Shown: positions 49,601 through 60,300 of the stretch, one piece after another
Layout: each line of letters opens with the position of its first letter
Numbering within the stretch: position 1 is the stretch's first letter
NCBI GenBank assembly: GCA_022414725.1
Contig: CM039462.1
Span: 72,503,837-72,567,836 of the forward strand
Direction: 5' to 3'
DNA from: Microglena sp. YARC
Lineage: Eukaryota > Chlorophyta > Chlorophyceae > Chlamydomonadales > Chlamydomonadaceae
Length of the DNA: 64,000 nucleotides
Made by a program: the position numbers and the translations under genes
The notes under the pieces: model-generated
Database searches by the model: none
Seen by the model: the letters and a program-made list of their open reading frames with translations, nothing else
Told to the model about the DNA's origin: nothing

Positions 49601-51670
49601 CCCATATAACAGGTAAGTCTCCGCCTTGACTCCCTGTTACGAATGTGGATGCCTGAGAGGATGGATGAGACTTCGCCTTCAATCTCCCTGCTACTACGAT
49701 GGCTGCCCAGAGGATGCATGAGACTCCGCCTTGAATCCCTGCTACTACGATGGCTGCCCAGAGGATGCATGAGACTCCGCCTTCAATCTCCCTGTTACTA
49801 TTGTGGATTCTCAGAGTATGGATGAAACTCCTCCTTAAATCCCTGTTACTAAGATGGATGCCTAAGAGGATGGATGAGACTTCGCTTCAATCTCCCTGTT
49901 ACTAAGATGGATGCCTAAGAGGATGGATGAGACTCCGCCTTGAATCCCTTTTACGAAAATGGATGCCCATAGAACAGGTGAGTCTCCTCCTTGAATCCCT
50001 GTTACGACAATGGCTGCCCAGAGGATGCATGAGACTCCGCCTTCAATCTCCCTGTTACTACTGTGGATTCTCAGAGTATGGATGAGACTTCGCCTTCAAG
50101 AATCCATGTTACGAATCTGGATGCCCAGAGGATGGATGAGACTTCGCCTTCAAGAATCCCTGTTACGAAAATGGCTGCCCAGAGGATGGATAAGACTTCG
50201 CCTTCAATCTCCCTGTTACTAATGTGGATGCCCAAGAGTATGGTGAGACTCCGCCTTCAATCTCCATGTTACTAAGATGGATTCCCCATAGAACAGGTGA
50301 GTGTCCGCCTTGAATCCCTGTTACAAAAATGGCTGCCCAGAGGATGGATAAGACTTCGCCTTCAATCTCCCTGTTACTACTGTGGATGATGCCCAAGAGT
50401 ATGGATGAGACTCCGCTTTGAATCCCTGTTACTAATGTGGATTCCCAAGAGTATGGATGAGACTCCGCCTTGAATCCCTGTTACTAATGTGGATTCCCAA
50501 GAGGATGGATGAGACTCCGCCTTGAATCCCTGTTACTAATGTGGATTCCCAAGAGGATTGACGAGACTCCGCCTTCAATCTCCATGTTACTAAGATGGAT
50601 TCCCCATAGAACAGGTGAGTACAAGAATCCCTGTTACTAATGTTGATTCCCCATAGAACAGGTGAATGTCCTCCTTCAATCCGTGTTACTAAAATGGATA
50701 CCCAAGATGATGGATGATACTTCGCCTTCAATCTCCCTGTTACTACTGTGGATGATACCCAAGAGTATGGATGAGACTTCGCCTTGAATCCCTGTTTCTA
50801 ATGTGGATTCCCAAGATGATGGATTCCCAAGAGTATGGATGATACTTCGCCTTCAATCTCCCTGTTACTACTGTGGATGATGCCCAAGAGGAAGGATGAG
50901 ACTCCGCCTTCAATCCCTGTTACGAAAATGGATGCCCTTAGAACAGGTGAGTCTTTGCCTTCAATCCCTGTTACGAATGTGGATGCCTAAGATGATGGAT
51001 GAGACTCCGCCTTCAAGAATCCCTGTTACGAATATGGACGCCCAAGAAGATGGATGTATGAGAGTCCGCCTTCAAGAATCCCTGTTACGAATGTGGATGC
51101 CTAAGATGATGGATGAGACTCCGCCTTCAAGAATCCCTGTTACGAATATGGACGCCCAAGAAGATGGATGTATGAGAGTCCGCCTTCAAGAATCCCTGTT
51201 ACGAATATGGACGCCCAAGAAGATGGATGTATGAGAGTCCGCCTTGACCCCCTGTTACTAAGATGGATGCCCCTATGATGTATGAGACTTCGCTTTCAAG
51301 CATCCCTGTTACTAAGATGGATACCTGAGATGATGGATGAGACTTCGCTTTCAAGAATCCCTGTTAGTAATGTGGATTCCCCATAGAACAGGTGAGTCTT
51401 TGCCTTGAATCCCTGTTACTAAGATGGATACCTGAGAGGATGGATAAGACTTCGCTTTCAAGAATCCCTGTTACTAATGTGGATGCCTAAGATGATGTAT
51501 GAGACTTCCGCCTTCAATCTCCCTGTTACTAAGATGGATGCCAGAGAGGATGTATGAGACTCCGCCTTCAATTCCTTCAACGAAGATGGATTCCCCTATA
51601 TAACAGGTGAGTCTCCGTCTTCAAGAATCCCTGTTACTAATATGGATTGCCAGAGGATGGTTGCTGCACA
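46691..51670. repeat. 50-60-bp minisatellite (VNTR), copy 3, about 5 kb
   Basis: The largest array, made of the same units as the first two. Many units carry ATAGAACAGGTGAGT or ATAACAGGTAAGT. It ends directly against the primase-helicase gene at 51680. Short frames in it are repeat translations. Confidence 0.93.
47025..50850. repeat. Higher-order repeat, about 1275 bp x 3, inside VNTR copy 3
   Basis: The order of unit variants is the same in three consecutive blocks. The marker ATGTGGATGCCTGAGAGGAT, for example, occurs at about 47089, 48367 and 49642, a spacing of 1278 and 1275 bp. Blocks differ by only a few bases. Confidence 0.85.
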
Positions 51671-51679
51671 TGATCACTT

Positions 51680-54050
51680 TCAAACTAGCCTGTATCCGTT
51701 GAAAACCCCTCTCAAATTTTCGTTTCCTCTGCTTTTGACTCGGCTTTGCTCTAGACACTTGACTCTAAGGTGGCGTTCGATGTCTGTCTTGAGCGTACTG
51801 GGTTTCCAGTTGTAATATTCGCATGTCTTAAACAGTTCTTTTGCCTCCTTTAGTAGAAATGCGCTGTCTGGACTGGGCAGTACGTGCTCTTCTACGAACA
51901 TAGCCACTGCGTCGTTTGCGTTCAAGTACGTCGCACTAGTCTGTTTTAATGCTTCTGGCATGTCGAAGTTGTATTCATAGGCAAACGCGCGTATAAGGGT
52001 GCGTAGGAACTCCATGCGCATCGCGCCGTCTTCCTTGAATGACTCTACAAGCCCTGCGTCTCTTGGGAATATGAAATTTGGTGCGTCAGCCTCGTCCGCG
52101 TCCACGAACCGACTGATGTAGTCGATTTTTCTTATTCTTCGTTGTACTCCCGTGTCAGAGCCGTCGACCATGGGCGGTGCGTTGCACATGATGTGAATCT
52201 TGTGTTGCGGGCGGAAGCGGACTATGTCACTGGAGTTCAAGAGGCGGTAGGTGATGCTTTCCCCGCCTGTCATATCCTTGAGGTCTCCTGAATTTAATAC
52301 TTCGTCGTGGTTTGGCTCTGTGCAATACATAATGCGTACGCCCTTCCACGTCGCAAATTCGGGCATTGGCCGACCAGGCTCGATGCGTTGCTTGCTTGTC
52401 AGCATTTCCACTCCGAATTTCCGTATGTAGTCTCCCAATGCTATCTCCATGACTTCGAAGAACTTTGTCTTCCCGTTAGATGCTGACGCGTTCGCGCCTG
52501 CGTGTATGTGAAAGAGCTCTTGTCCACTGTCTCCGTACAGTTGTCTAGCAAATGTGCGGATGATGTATTCTCTTTGGTGTTCTTCGGGGTGCATCGTGTC
52601 CCAGTATTTCCTCACACGGTCTGCTGATTCCTCGCACACTGTGACATTGTAATCGAATCCCACAGACATAGAGACCATGTCCTCTGGTTTGCCTTGACGG
52701 AATACGCCGTTTTTGAGGTCCCACACACCGTTGTTGAATCCTATGAGGTTTGGGTCTGCGTCGATTTTCTTCATGAAGTCCGGATCGTAAAAGTACTCTA
52801 GCATCTCTTGCATGACGTTGTTCTTGAAGTTGGCGTCCTGGAGGCGCGCGGTGATGTGCGCTAGCCTGTCGGCGTTTTCGTTCTTTGTGCTCGCGTTGCT
52901 TTGCATGTCGTAAGCGCTTTGGGACGCTCTCTCCTTGTGCAGCGCTATCATGAAGTGCTCTCGAACAACTGTGGAGAGCTCGTGCTTGACGCGGATCGCG
53001 GCGATGTCTGTCACCCATCGCCTGTCGAATATGTACCATAGCTTGCCGTTCGTACTCGCTGCAACGATGCGGTTGCCAATTATTTTTTTTTGCGACGCGT
53101 GCGATCTCGTTATGGCTTCCGTTGCACGCGCGTACGTCCTCGATGACGTGCCGACTGATGATGTCCCAATACTGAACCGGGGAGTCGTGTCTGGCCCACA
53201 TATGCAACGAACCTAGACGGAAGCCCGCGCAATCCTCCGAATTCATTGTGCCCCAGACTTCGCCGCACCTCCCATTTGTGTAATTCTCCGGGCACTTTTT
53301 GCTGAAGATTTCCCACAATGGGAGATGTGAGGGTGATATGTTGTGCAGACACCACCCGACTTCCATCCATGTGCGGTATGAGCTTGCTCGGGAAGCGGCA
53401 AGGATATCGACCAGCTCCGCTACCTCATCAAACAGCTTTGGTGGGGCACTTTCGGTATCGATATCGTCCTTGCCCACAACTTTGAGTGGCGTTGTTTTCT
53501 TTTGTCTTGGTTTCGCCACCACCTCCATCAACGTCCGAGGTATATCGACGAGCTTCGTCCCCTCAGCCCACGGCTCACGCACCCACGTCTTATTCAATGA
53601 AGGGCACACTGCCAAGACGCCGCGTGTACCGGTGGAACAACGCGTCTTCAAATCGGCGTCAAAACCCTTGACCTGTCGTGCACCATCCCAGTAGCCTTCC
53701 GCGTCCGCCCACTCTGGGCGAATGAACACATAATGCCTCCCCTTGCTGGTCTTTTGGATGGGGCACACCGAGAGGGCATCGACGACGTCAGGGTCTTGCA
53801 GAGCCTCAATCTTCGCCACCGCATCGTCAGAGTCGGCGTCAACCACGCACAACGAATCCAGGAGAAGGGCCCACTGCGCATGCTCAGGGTTTTTGAGCAT
53901 GTAAAGGCGCGCTTTTTCCATGGACCACTGCCCAGGCTCCTTGTGACGAACGATAGGGTTCTTCGATTTAATCGGGATGAGGACGGTGTCACCGATCACG
54001 TCTCTCCCGCATTGAACGAGCCAATCATAGGTTGCACGGATGATGTTCAC
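51680..54050 (-). pseudogene. Primase-polymerase / SF3 helicase with one frameshift
   Basis: The N-terminal part (54050 to about 53090) has a Prim-Pol (archaeo-eukaryotic primase) domain: SLCVVDADSDD with the metal-binding DxD, KGRHYVFIRP with the GRH motif, and DLKTRCSTGTRGVLAV. A second frame (about 53090-51680) has the D5-like/SF3 part: ANASASNGKT as P-loop, MYCTEPN as Walker B and HIMCNAPP as motif C. A run of nine A at 53083-53091 (minus strand) separates the frames, and one base fewer would join them. The order matches the next gene. Such proteins start and drive viral or plasmid DNA replication. The apparent start at 54050 is GTG, so the true N-terminus is uncertain. Confidence 0.8.
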
Positions 54051-54071
54051 TTATCATCATCATTATCATTA

Positions 54072-56516
54072 TCATCCTCGTAGCCGCAACCCCACATACC
54101 CGCGTGTCGACTTCCCTTCGATTTGAAGCACCTTTTTCACGAATCCCTTGTTATTCATCTGCCTGTGGAACCACTTTTCTCGATCTTTATTCTCGCTACT
54201 TACCTCGAGATACATGTGGAACAAGGCAACGCTCGACTCCCTGAAATCTTCCGCAAACTCGCAGTACTCGGCGAGGAACGCTTGCACGCCGTCCAGCTCC
54301 GCCAAGTATTGTCTGGTAAATTCTGTGACCTTCTTTGGCGCCACGGCCTTCAGGCCCTCCGCCCCCCCGTACCACGCCACCGCGCCCTCGACCAGCCAGG
54401 CAAACAGCGCAGACTGCCCCTCTGGAGACTTCAGTTCATCCTTCATGGTTCTGTCGCACTGCCGCAGCGTCGCGGTCTCGCTCTCCCCAGGTATGAGATC
54501 CCTGAACGTCACTGGAAAGTGAACGACCAGAATTCTTTCGACCATAGCCACGATCACATCGGACATCTCTGGCATGTAGTTGGTTACTAAAATTGCGAGA
54601 TGTCGAGGCATCACCGTCACCGGGTCTTTGTAAAGCGCCTTTGCCGGGAAACCGTCTCCTCCTGTCAGCAGTTGGACCTCGTTCGTCTTCAGCTTCTCCC
54701 CAGACTTGAGCTCGTTGAAGACCGCGACTCTCGCTCCTATCAACTTTGCACGCTCTGCGTCGATGTTGCTGCACACCCTTGAGTCACTTATGATCGCACA
54801 ATTCATCTCCTTGTAGTATTCCCCTAGCAGCTGTTGCAGCGCCTGCGTCAACAGCCCCTTTCCGTTCCTCCCGCTCCCTGTCCATATAGGAAAGATTTCT
54901 TCTCTCACTTCTCCGGTGATTCCGTACCCAAGAAGACGTTGAAGAAAAAATGCCATTTCCTTGTCCCCGCCCATTATCTTCTCGACGATCCTGTGCATCC
55001 ACTCTGCGCGTGCGGCATTGGTCATCGCATATTTTTTGTCATTGTCGTCGTCATTATTACCGTACTCCACATCCAGTTCGTTGTGAACCATGTCTTCTGC
55101 CACCCTCTGTCTCTTCTGACCTGTCCTGAGGTCCACCACACTCCCCCCCTTAATCCCGATCAAGTGCCTATTGCCGTCCAGGCGTTGCTCGAACGTCTCG
55201 TCAATGAGAAGTGGCCCTGCGAAGTCCATCGTGTTCTTCACTCCACGGGAAGACTGTATGTACCGGATCAGCCTGGCAACTTCTTTTTTCTTCGCATCCA
55301 GATCTTCTTTACTCTTGGATTCTTCTTCTTCTTTTTCCACCACCACCCCGATGCACAACTGTGCGGCCTGTGTCGATATCCATAAATCAACGTCCCTGAG
55401 TATCCCTTCTAAGACCTTGCTCGCCTCGTTCTTCACCCACCCCTCCTCCACCTTGACCCACCTACACGACGTGTCCTCATCGAATATGTAGTAGTCGCTG
55501 CATCCCTTCCCTGTCTTCTTCAACGTCCCTTTCAGAAGATAGTGCACAATCTGCCCCAGGCCGCGGTCTCCCTTGTCCCAATTGTCTTTGATTATGCCTG
55601 GAATCGAAGATGCTCGGTACACCGCGTACCCACGCGGGTCGTCCTCGCATGCCCACATGACCACCGACTTCATTGTCAGCTTCGGCCCGTCATAGTCTGG
55701 CCTTCCCACCGTCTCCCATAGCTTCTCTGCTGCTTCCTCATCGTATCTTGGCGACACCTTGGACATTTTTTTCCATAGCGCCTTGTACGCCTCGCCGTAC
55801 TCGTTCTTCAATGCCGTCGCCACTCCTCGCCATGTGTCTCTGGAATCCCACCTGCTTTTTCCTAGGAGCAGTAGAATCTTCTCTACATGTTGACTCTCCA
55901 TGAAGCTTGTCGGCATCATTATCCCCTGCTCCACCTCCGTTGTTGTTGTTGTTGTTGTTGTTGTGTTTTCCACCTTTGCCTTTGAGTATCCTGCCGCTCC
56001 CGTACTCTTACTCTTCCTTTTCTTCTTCTTCGCCACCGCCACCCTCTCCATCAGCGCCTTTGGAATGTACGGTATCGACTCCAGCTCCCACGGAGCCCTT
56101 CCCTCCTTCCATACCTTCCCCTCCGTGGGTGCAACAGACAGCAGACCCCTGGTCCCTGTCCGGCACAGGGTCTTCATGTCAACCTCTTTGTGTTTGACTT
56201 GCCTTGCACCGTCATAGTACCCCTCCTCGTCCGCCCATGTCGGGCGCAAGAACATGTAGTGGCGTCCCTTCATAGTATCTTGGATGGCACACCTCTGCAT
56301 GGCCTCACCCACCTCACCACCTTCATCTTCCATCCTCTCCAACCACTGCACTGTCTCTGCGTCGTCGTCCGCGTCGACCACAACCAATCCATCGAGCAAC
56401 ATTCCCCATGCCTTGTGTGTTGGGTTGTTGTTCGCGTACGCGTCCGCTTCTGCCCATCCCCACTTCGCTTTTCCTAAATGCTTGCGCATAGGCGCCTTTG
56501 AGTCAGTCATGGGCAT
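54072..56516 (-). CDS. Primase-polymerase / D5-like SF3 helicase
   Basis: An 814-residue protein. Prim-Pol motifs come first: GLVVVDADDD (about 44-53), KGRHYMFLRP (about 83-92) and VDMKTLCRTGTRGLLSVAP (about 112-130). A Thr-rich linker (nine or so Thr near 190) and a D5_N-like middle follow. The SF3 helicase has WTGSGRNGKG (about 547), VAVFNEL (about 599), ILVTNYMPE (about 642) and RILVVHFP. It is complete in motifs and likely active in replication of a virus-like element. It lies 22 bp from the next, paralogous gene. Upstream in the same frame, a 24-codon segment from an ATG at 56592 looks like the missing N-terminus but ends in TAA just before this start. Confidence 0.88.
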   Translation of the reverse strand: MPMTDSKAPMRKHLGKAKWGWAEADAYANNNPTHKAWGMLLDGLVVVDADDDAETVQWLERMEDEGGEVGEAMQRCAIQDTMKGRHYMFLRPTWADEEGYYDGARQVKHKEVDMKTLCRTGTRGLLSVAPTEGKVWKEGRAPWELESIPYIPKALMERVAVAKKKKRKSKSTGAAGYSKAKVENTTTTTTTTTEVEQGIMMPTSFMESQHVEKILLLLGKSRWDSRDTWRGVATALKNEYGEAYKALWKKMSKVSPRYDEEAAEKLWETVGRPDYDGPKLTMKSVVMWACEDDPRGYAVYRASSIPGIIKDNWDKGDRGLGQIVHYLLKGTLKKTGKGCSDYYIFDEDTSCRWVKVEEGWVKNEASKVLEGILRDVDLWISTQAAQLCIGVVVEKEEEESKSKEDLDAKKKEVARLIRYIQSSRGVKNTMDFAGPLLIDETFEQRLDGNRHLIGIKGGSVVDLRTGQKRQRVAEDMVHNELDVEYGNNDDDNDKKYAMTNAARAEWMHRIVEKIMGGDKEMAFFLQRLLGYGITGEVREEIFPIWTGSGRNGKGLLTQALQQLLGEYYKEMNCAIISDSRVCSNIDAERAKLIGARVAVFNELKSGEKLKTNEVQLLTGGDGFPAKALYKDPVTVMPRHLAILVTNYMPEMSDVIVAMVERILVVHFPVTFRDLIPGESETATLRQCDRTMKDELKSPEGQSALFAWLVEGAVAWYGGAEGLKAVAPKKVTEFTRQYLAELDGVQAFLAEYCEFAEDFRESSVALFHMYLEVSSENKDREKWFHRQMNNKGFVKKVLQIEGKSTRGYVGLRLRG

Positions 56517-56690
56517 CAATTATGTTCTTCCCACACTCACCTCAGATCTCTTCAGCCACGCGCTGAGCTTCTGCAACTCTTCGTAGGATGCCATGTCGTT
56601 TAATTAATGTTATGCATTCATACAGTATTTCCTTTAAGTCCCCCCTAAGATGATGTTTTTTTCGCGTGCGTGTCTGCATCTATGAACGTT

Positions 56691-56996
56691 TCATACTAAA
56701 ACCTGTTGTCTTGCCGCATTCTTCTCCTCTTTATTCCGTTGCCTCCACTTTCTGCAGCTCTCCCCAAGCGCCTCCCTGACCTCCTCGCTGTACCTTGAGA
56801 CATTCGGGTCAAACTTCATGATCTCACGCATCGCCTTCATGACCATACCCGCCTCTGCCTCGCATGTATCCCCCAGTATGCTCTTCACTCTCTCTTCCAG
56901 CTCGAAGTATCGTTTCTTTGACAACGTTGAAATCCCCTTGTCTCCATTTTTGTTTTTTGGCGTGAAAAACCTAGTCTCCTTGCTCGATGACATCAT
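56691..56996 (-). CDS. Hypothetical protein, 101 residues
   Basis: ATG at 56996. A charged helical protein: FFTPKNKNGDKGISTLSKKR, YFELEERVKSILG and KAMREIMKFDPNVSRYSEEV, with a basic C-terminus (RKWRQRNKEEKNAARQQ). It lies upstream of and on the same strand as the two primase-helicase genes, so it may belong to the same replicon. No family was recognised. Confidence 0.55.
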   Translation of the reverse strand: MMSSSKETRFFTPKNKNGDKGISTLSKKRYFELEERVKSILGDTCEAEAGMVMKAMREIMKFDPNVSRYSEEVREALGESCRKWRQRNKEEKNAARQQVLV

Positions 56997-57021
56997 CTAT
57001 TATTCGTTTATTTTACAATAA

Positions 57022-57364
57022 ATTGTTTATTCATTCATATTCATTATAGATTTCAATTCTCCCTTATACACACGCTCAATCGCTTCTCAGACCCTTCACT
57101 CACTAACACACACTGAAGTGCATGATGATGGAACATCCGAGTGTACCTAACGAGTGTCGACGCATTATACAGAATGACTTATCGTCCACACTCACGCAAG
57201 TGAAGAATAAGAGTGCCCGCATCCTCACACGACACACGACGGCTTTCGCATCCCCCAGTCCATCATCCATGACACACGGATGCGGCGGCGGATTCTCGTA
57301 TAGTCTCGTCGTTCACACGTCCTCGAATGAAGTGGTAGACAACGTCTCATATTGTTTTTTGTCT
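57022..57364. other. Spacer before tandem array
   Basis: An AT-rich stretch and a frame beginning GCATGATGATGGAACATCCG (compare GCATGATGATGGAACACCCC in the composite-repeat tail at 7795). No gene is supported. Confidence 0.45.
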
Positions 57365-60300
57365 CAACACAGCTTGACATACCCATTGTTTTTAGGTCTT
57401 ACGAGGTACATTGTATATATATACAACTTTCTACTTCCTACACGAAAATAGTAAAATTACACCAAAATGGAAAGTCCTATATAGGGACTTGAATAGAGAA
57501 AGTTTCCTTTTTTGGTGTAATATTAAGGATTTCGTGTAGGGGCTTACCGAAGACGGTATTTGAGGTCTTTAAGGGTCTGAATCTCAAGACAATCTCAACA
57601 CAGCTTGACATATCCATTGTTTTTAGGTCTTACGAGGTACATTGTATATATATACAACTTTCTACTTCCTACACGAAAATAGTAAAATTACACCAAAATG
57701 GAAAGTCCTATATAGGGACTTGAATAGAGAAAGTTTCCTTTTTTGGTGTAATATTAAGGATTTCGTGTAGGGGCTTACCGAAGACGGTATTTGAGGTCTT
57801 TAAGGTCTGAATCTCAAGACAATCTCAACACAGCTTGACATATCCATTGTTTTTAGGTCTTACGAGGTACATTGTACATATATACAACTTTCTACTTCCT
57901 ACACGAAAATAGTAAAATTACACCAAAATGGAAAGTCCTATATAGGGACTTGAATAGAGAAAGTTTCCTTTTTTGGTGTAATATTAAGGATTTCGTGTAG
58001 GGGCTTACCGAAGACGGTATTTGAGGTCTTTAAGGGTCTGAATCTCAAGACAATCTCAACACAGCTTGACATATCCATTGTTTTTAGGTCTTACGAGGTA
58101 CATTGTACATATATACAACTTTCTACTTCCTACACGAAAATAGTAAAATTACACCAAAATGGAAAGTCCTATATAGGGACTTGAATAGAGAAAGTTTCCT
58201 TTTTTGGTGTAATATTAAGGATTTCGTGTAGGGGCTTACCGAAGACGGTATTTGAGGTCTTTAAGGGTCTGAATCTCAAGACAATCTCAACACAGCTTGA
58301 CATATCCATTGTTTTTAGGTCTTACGAGGTACATTGTACATATATACAACTTTCTACTTCCTACACGAAAATAGTAAAATTACACCAAAATGGAAAGTCC
58401 TATATAGGGACTTGAATAGAGAAAGTTTCCTTTTTTGGTGTAATATTAAGGATTTCGTGTAGGGGCTTACCGAAGACGGTATTTGAGGTCTTTAAGGGTC
58501 TGAATCTCAAGACAATCTCAACACAGCTTGACATATCCATTGTTTTTAGGTCTTACGAGGTACATTGTACATATATACAACTTTCTACTTCCTACACGAA
58601 AATAGTAAAATTACACCAAAATGGAAAGTCCTATATAGGGACTTGAATAGAGAAAGTTTCCTTTTTTGGTGTAATATTAAGGATTTCGTGTAGGGGCTTA
58701 CCGAAGACGGTATTTGAGGTCTTTAAGGGTCTGAATCTCAAGACAATCTCAACACAGCTTGACATATCCATTGTTTTTAGGTCTTACGAGGTACATTGTA
58801 CATATATACAACTTTCTACTTCCTACACGAAAATAGTAAAATTACACCAAAATGGAAAGTCCTATATAGGGACTTGAATAGAGAAAGTTTCCTTTTTGGT
58901 GTAATATTAAGGATTTCGTGTAGGGGCTTACCGAAGACGGTATTTGAGGTCTTTAAGGGTCTGAATCTCAAGACAATCTCAACACAGCTTGACATATCCA
59001 TTGTTTTTAGGTCTTACGAGGTACATTGTACATATATACAACTTTCTACTTCCTACACGAAAATAGTAAAATTACACCAAAATGGAAAGTCCTATATAGG
59101 GACTTGAATAGAGAAAGTTTCCTTTTTTTGGTGTAATATTAAGGATTTCGTGTAGGGGCTTACCGAAGACGGTATTTGAGGTCTTTAAGGGTCTGAATCT
59201 CAAGACAATCTCAACACAGCTTGACATATCCATTGTTTTTAGGTCTTACGAGGTACATTGTACATATATACAACTTTCTACTTCCTACACGAAAATAGTA
59301 AAATTACACCAAAATGGAAAGTCCTATATAGGGACTTGAATAGAGAAAGTTTCCTTTTTTGGTGTAATATTAAGGATTTCGTGTAGGGGCTTACCGAAGA
59401 CGGTATTTGAGGTCTTTAAGGGTCTGAATCTCAAGACAATCTCAACACAGCTTGACATATCCATTGTTTTTAGGTCTTACGAGGTACATTGTACATATAT
59501 ACAACTTTCTACTTCCTACACGAAAATAGTAAAATTACACCAAAATGGAAAGTCCTATATAGGGACTTGAATAGAGAAAGTTTCCTTTTTTGGTGTAATA
59601 TTAAGGATTTCGTGTAGGGGCTTACCGAAGACGGTATTTGAGGTCTTTAAGGGTCTGAATCTCAAGACAATCTCAACACAGCTTGACATATCCATTGTTT
59701 TTAGGTCTTACGAGGTACATTGTACATATATACAACTTTCTACTTCCTACACGAAAATAGTAAAATTACACCAAAATGGAAAGTCCTATATAGGGACTTG
59801 AATAGAGAAAGTTTCCTTTTTTGGTGTAATATTAAGGATTTCGTGTAGGGGCTTACCGAAGACGGTATTTGAGGTCTTTAAGGGTCTGAATCTCAAGACA
59901 ATCTCAACACAGCTTGACATATCCATTGTTTTTAGGTCTTACGAGGTACATTGTATATATATACAACTTTCTACTTCCTACACGAAAATAGTAAAATTAC
60001 ACCAAAATGGAAAGTCCTATATAGGGACTTGAATAGAGAAAGTTTCCTTTTTTGGTGTAATATTAAGGATTTCGTGTAGGGGCTTACCGAAGACGGTATT
60101 TGAGGTCTTTAAGGGTCTGAATCTCAAGACAATCTCAACACAGCTTGACATATCCATTGTTTTTAGGTCTTACGAGGTACATTGTACATATATACAACTT
60201 TCTACTTCCTACACGAAAATAGTAAAATTACACCAAAATGAAAGTCCTATATAGGGACTTGAATAGAGAAAGTTTCCTTTTTTGGTGTAATATTAAGGAT

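Noticed and set aside
46691..51670. Many 60-110-codon frames in the VNTR
   Set aside because: They shift with each unit and only mirror the repeat (MDETSPSI, RLRLQSL and similar).
56510..56592. Ciliate-like or ulvophyte-like code (TAA read as Gln) to explain the TAA before the primase gene
   Set aside because: Other genes in the window end normally at TAA, including the intact Fanzor and the ankyrin gene at 34001. A single in-frame TAA is better explained by mutation or a wrong start.
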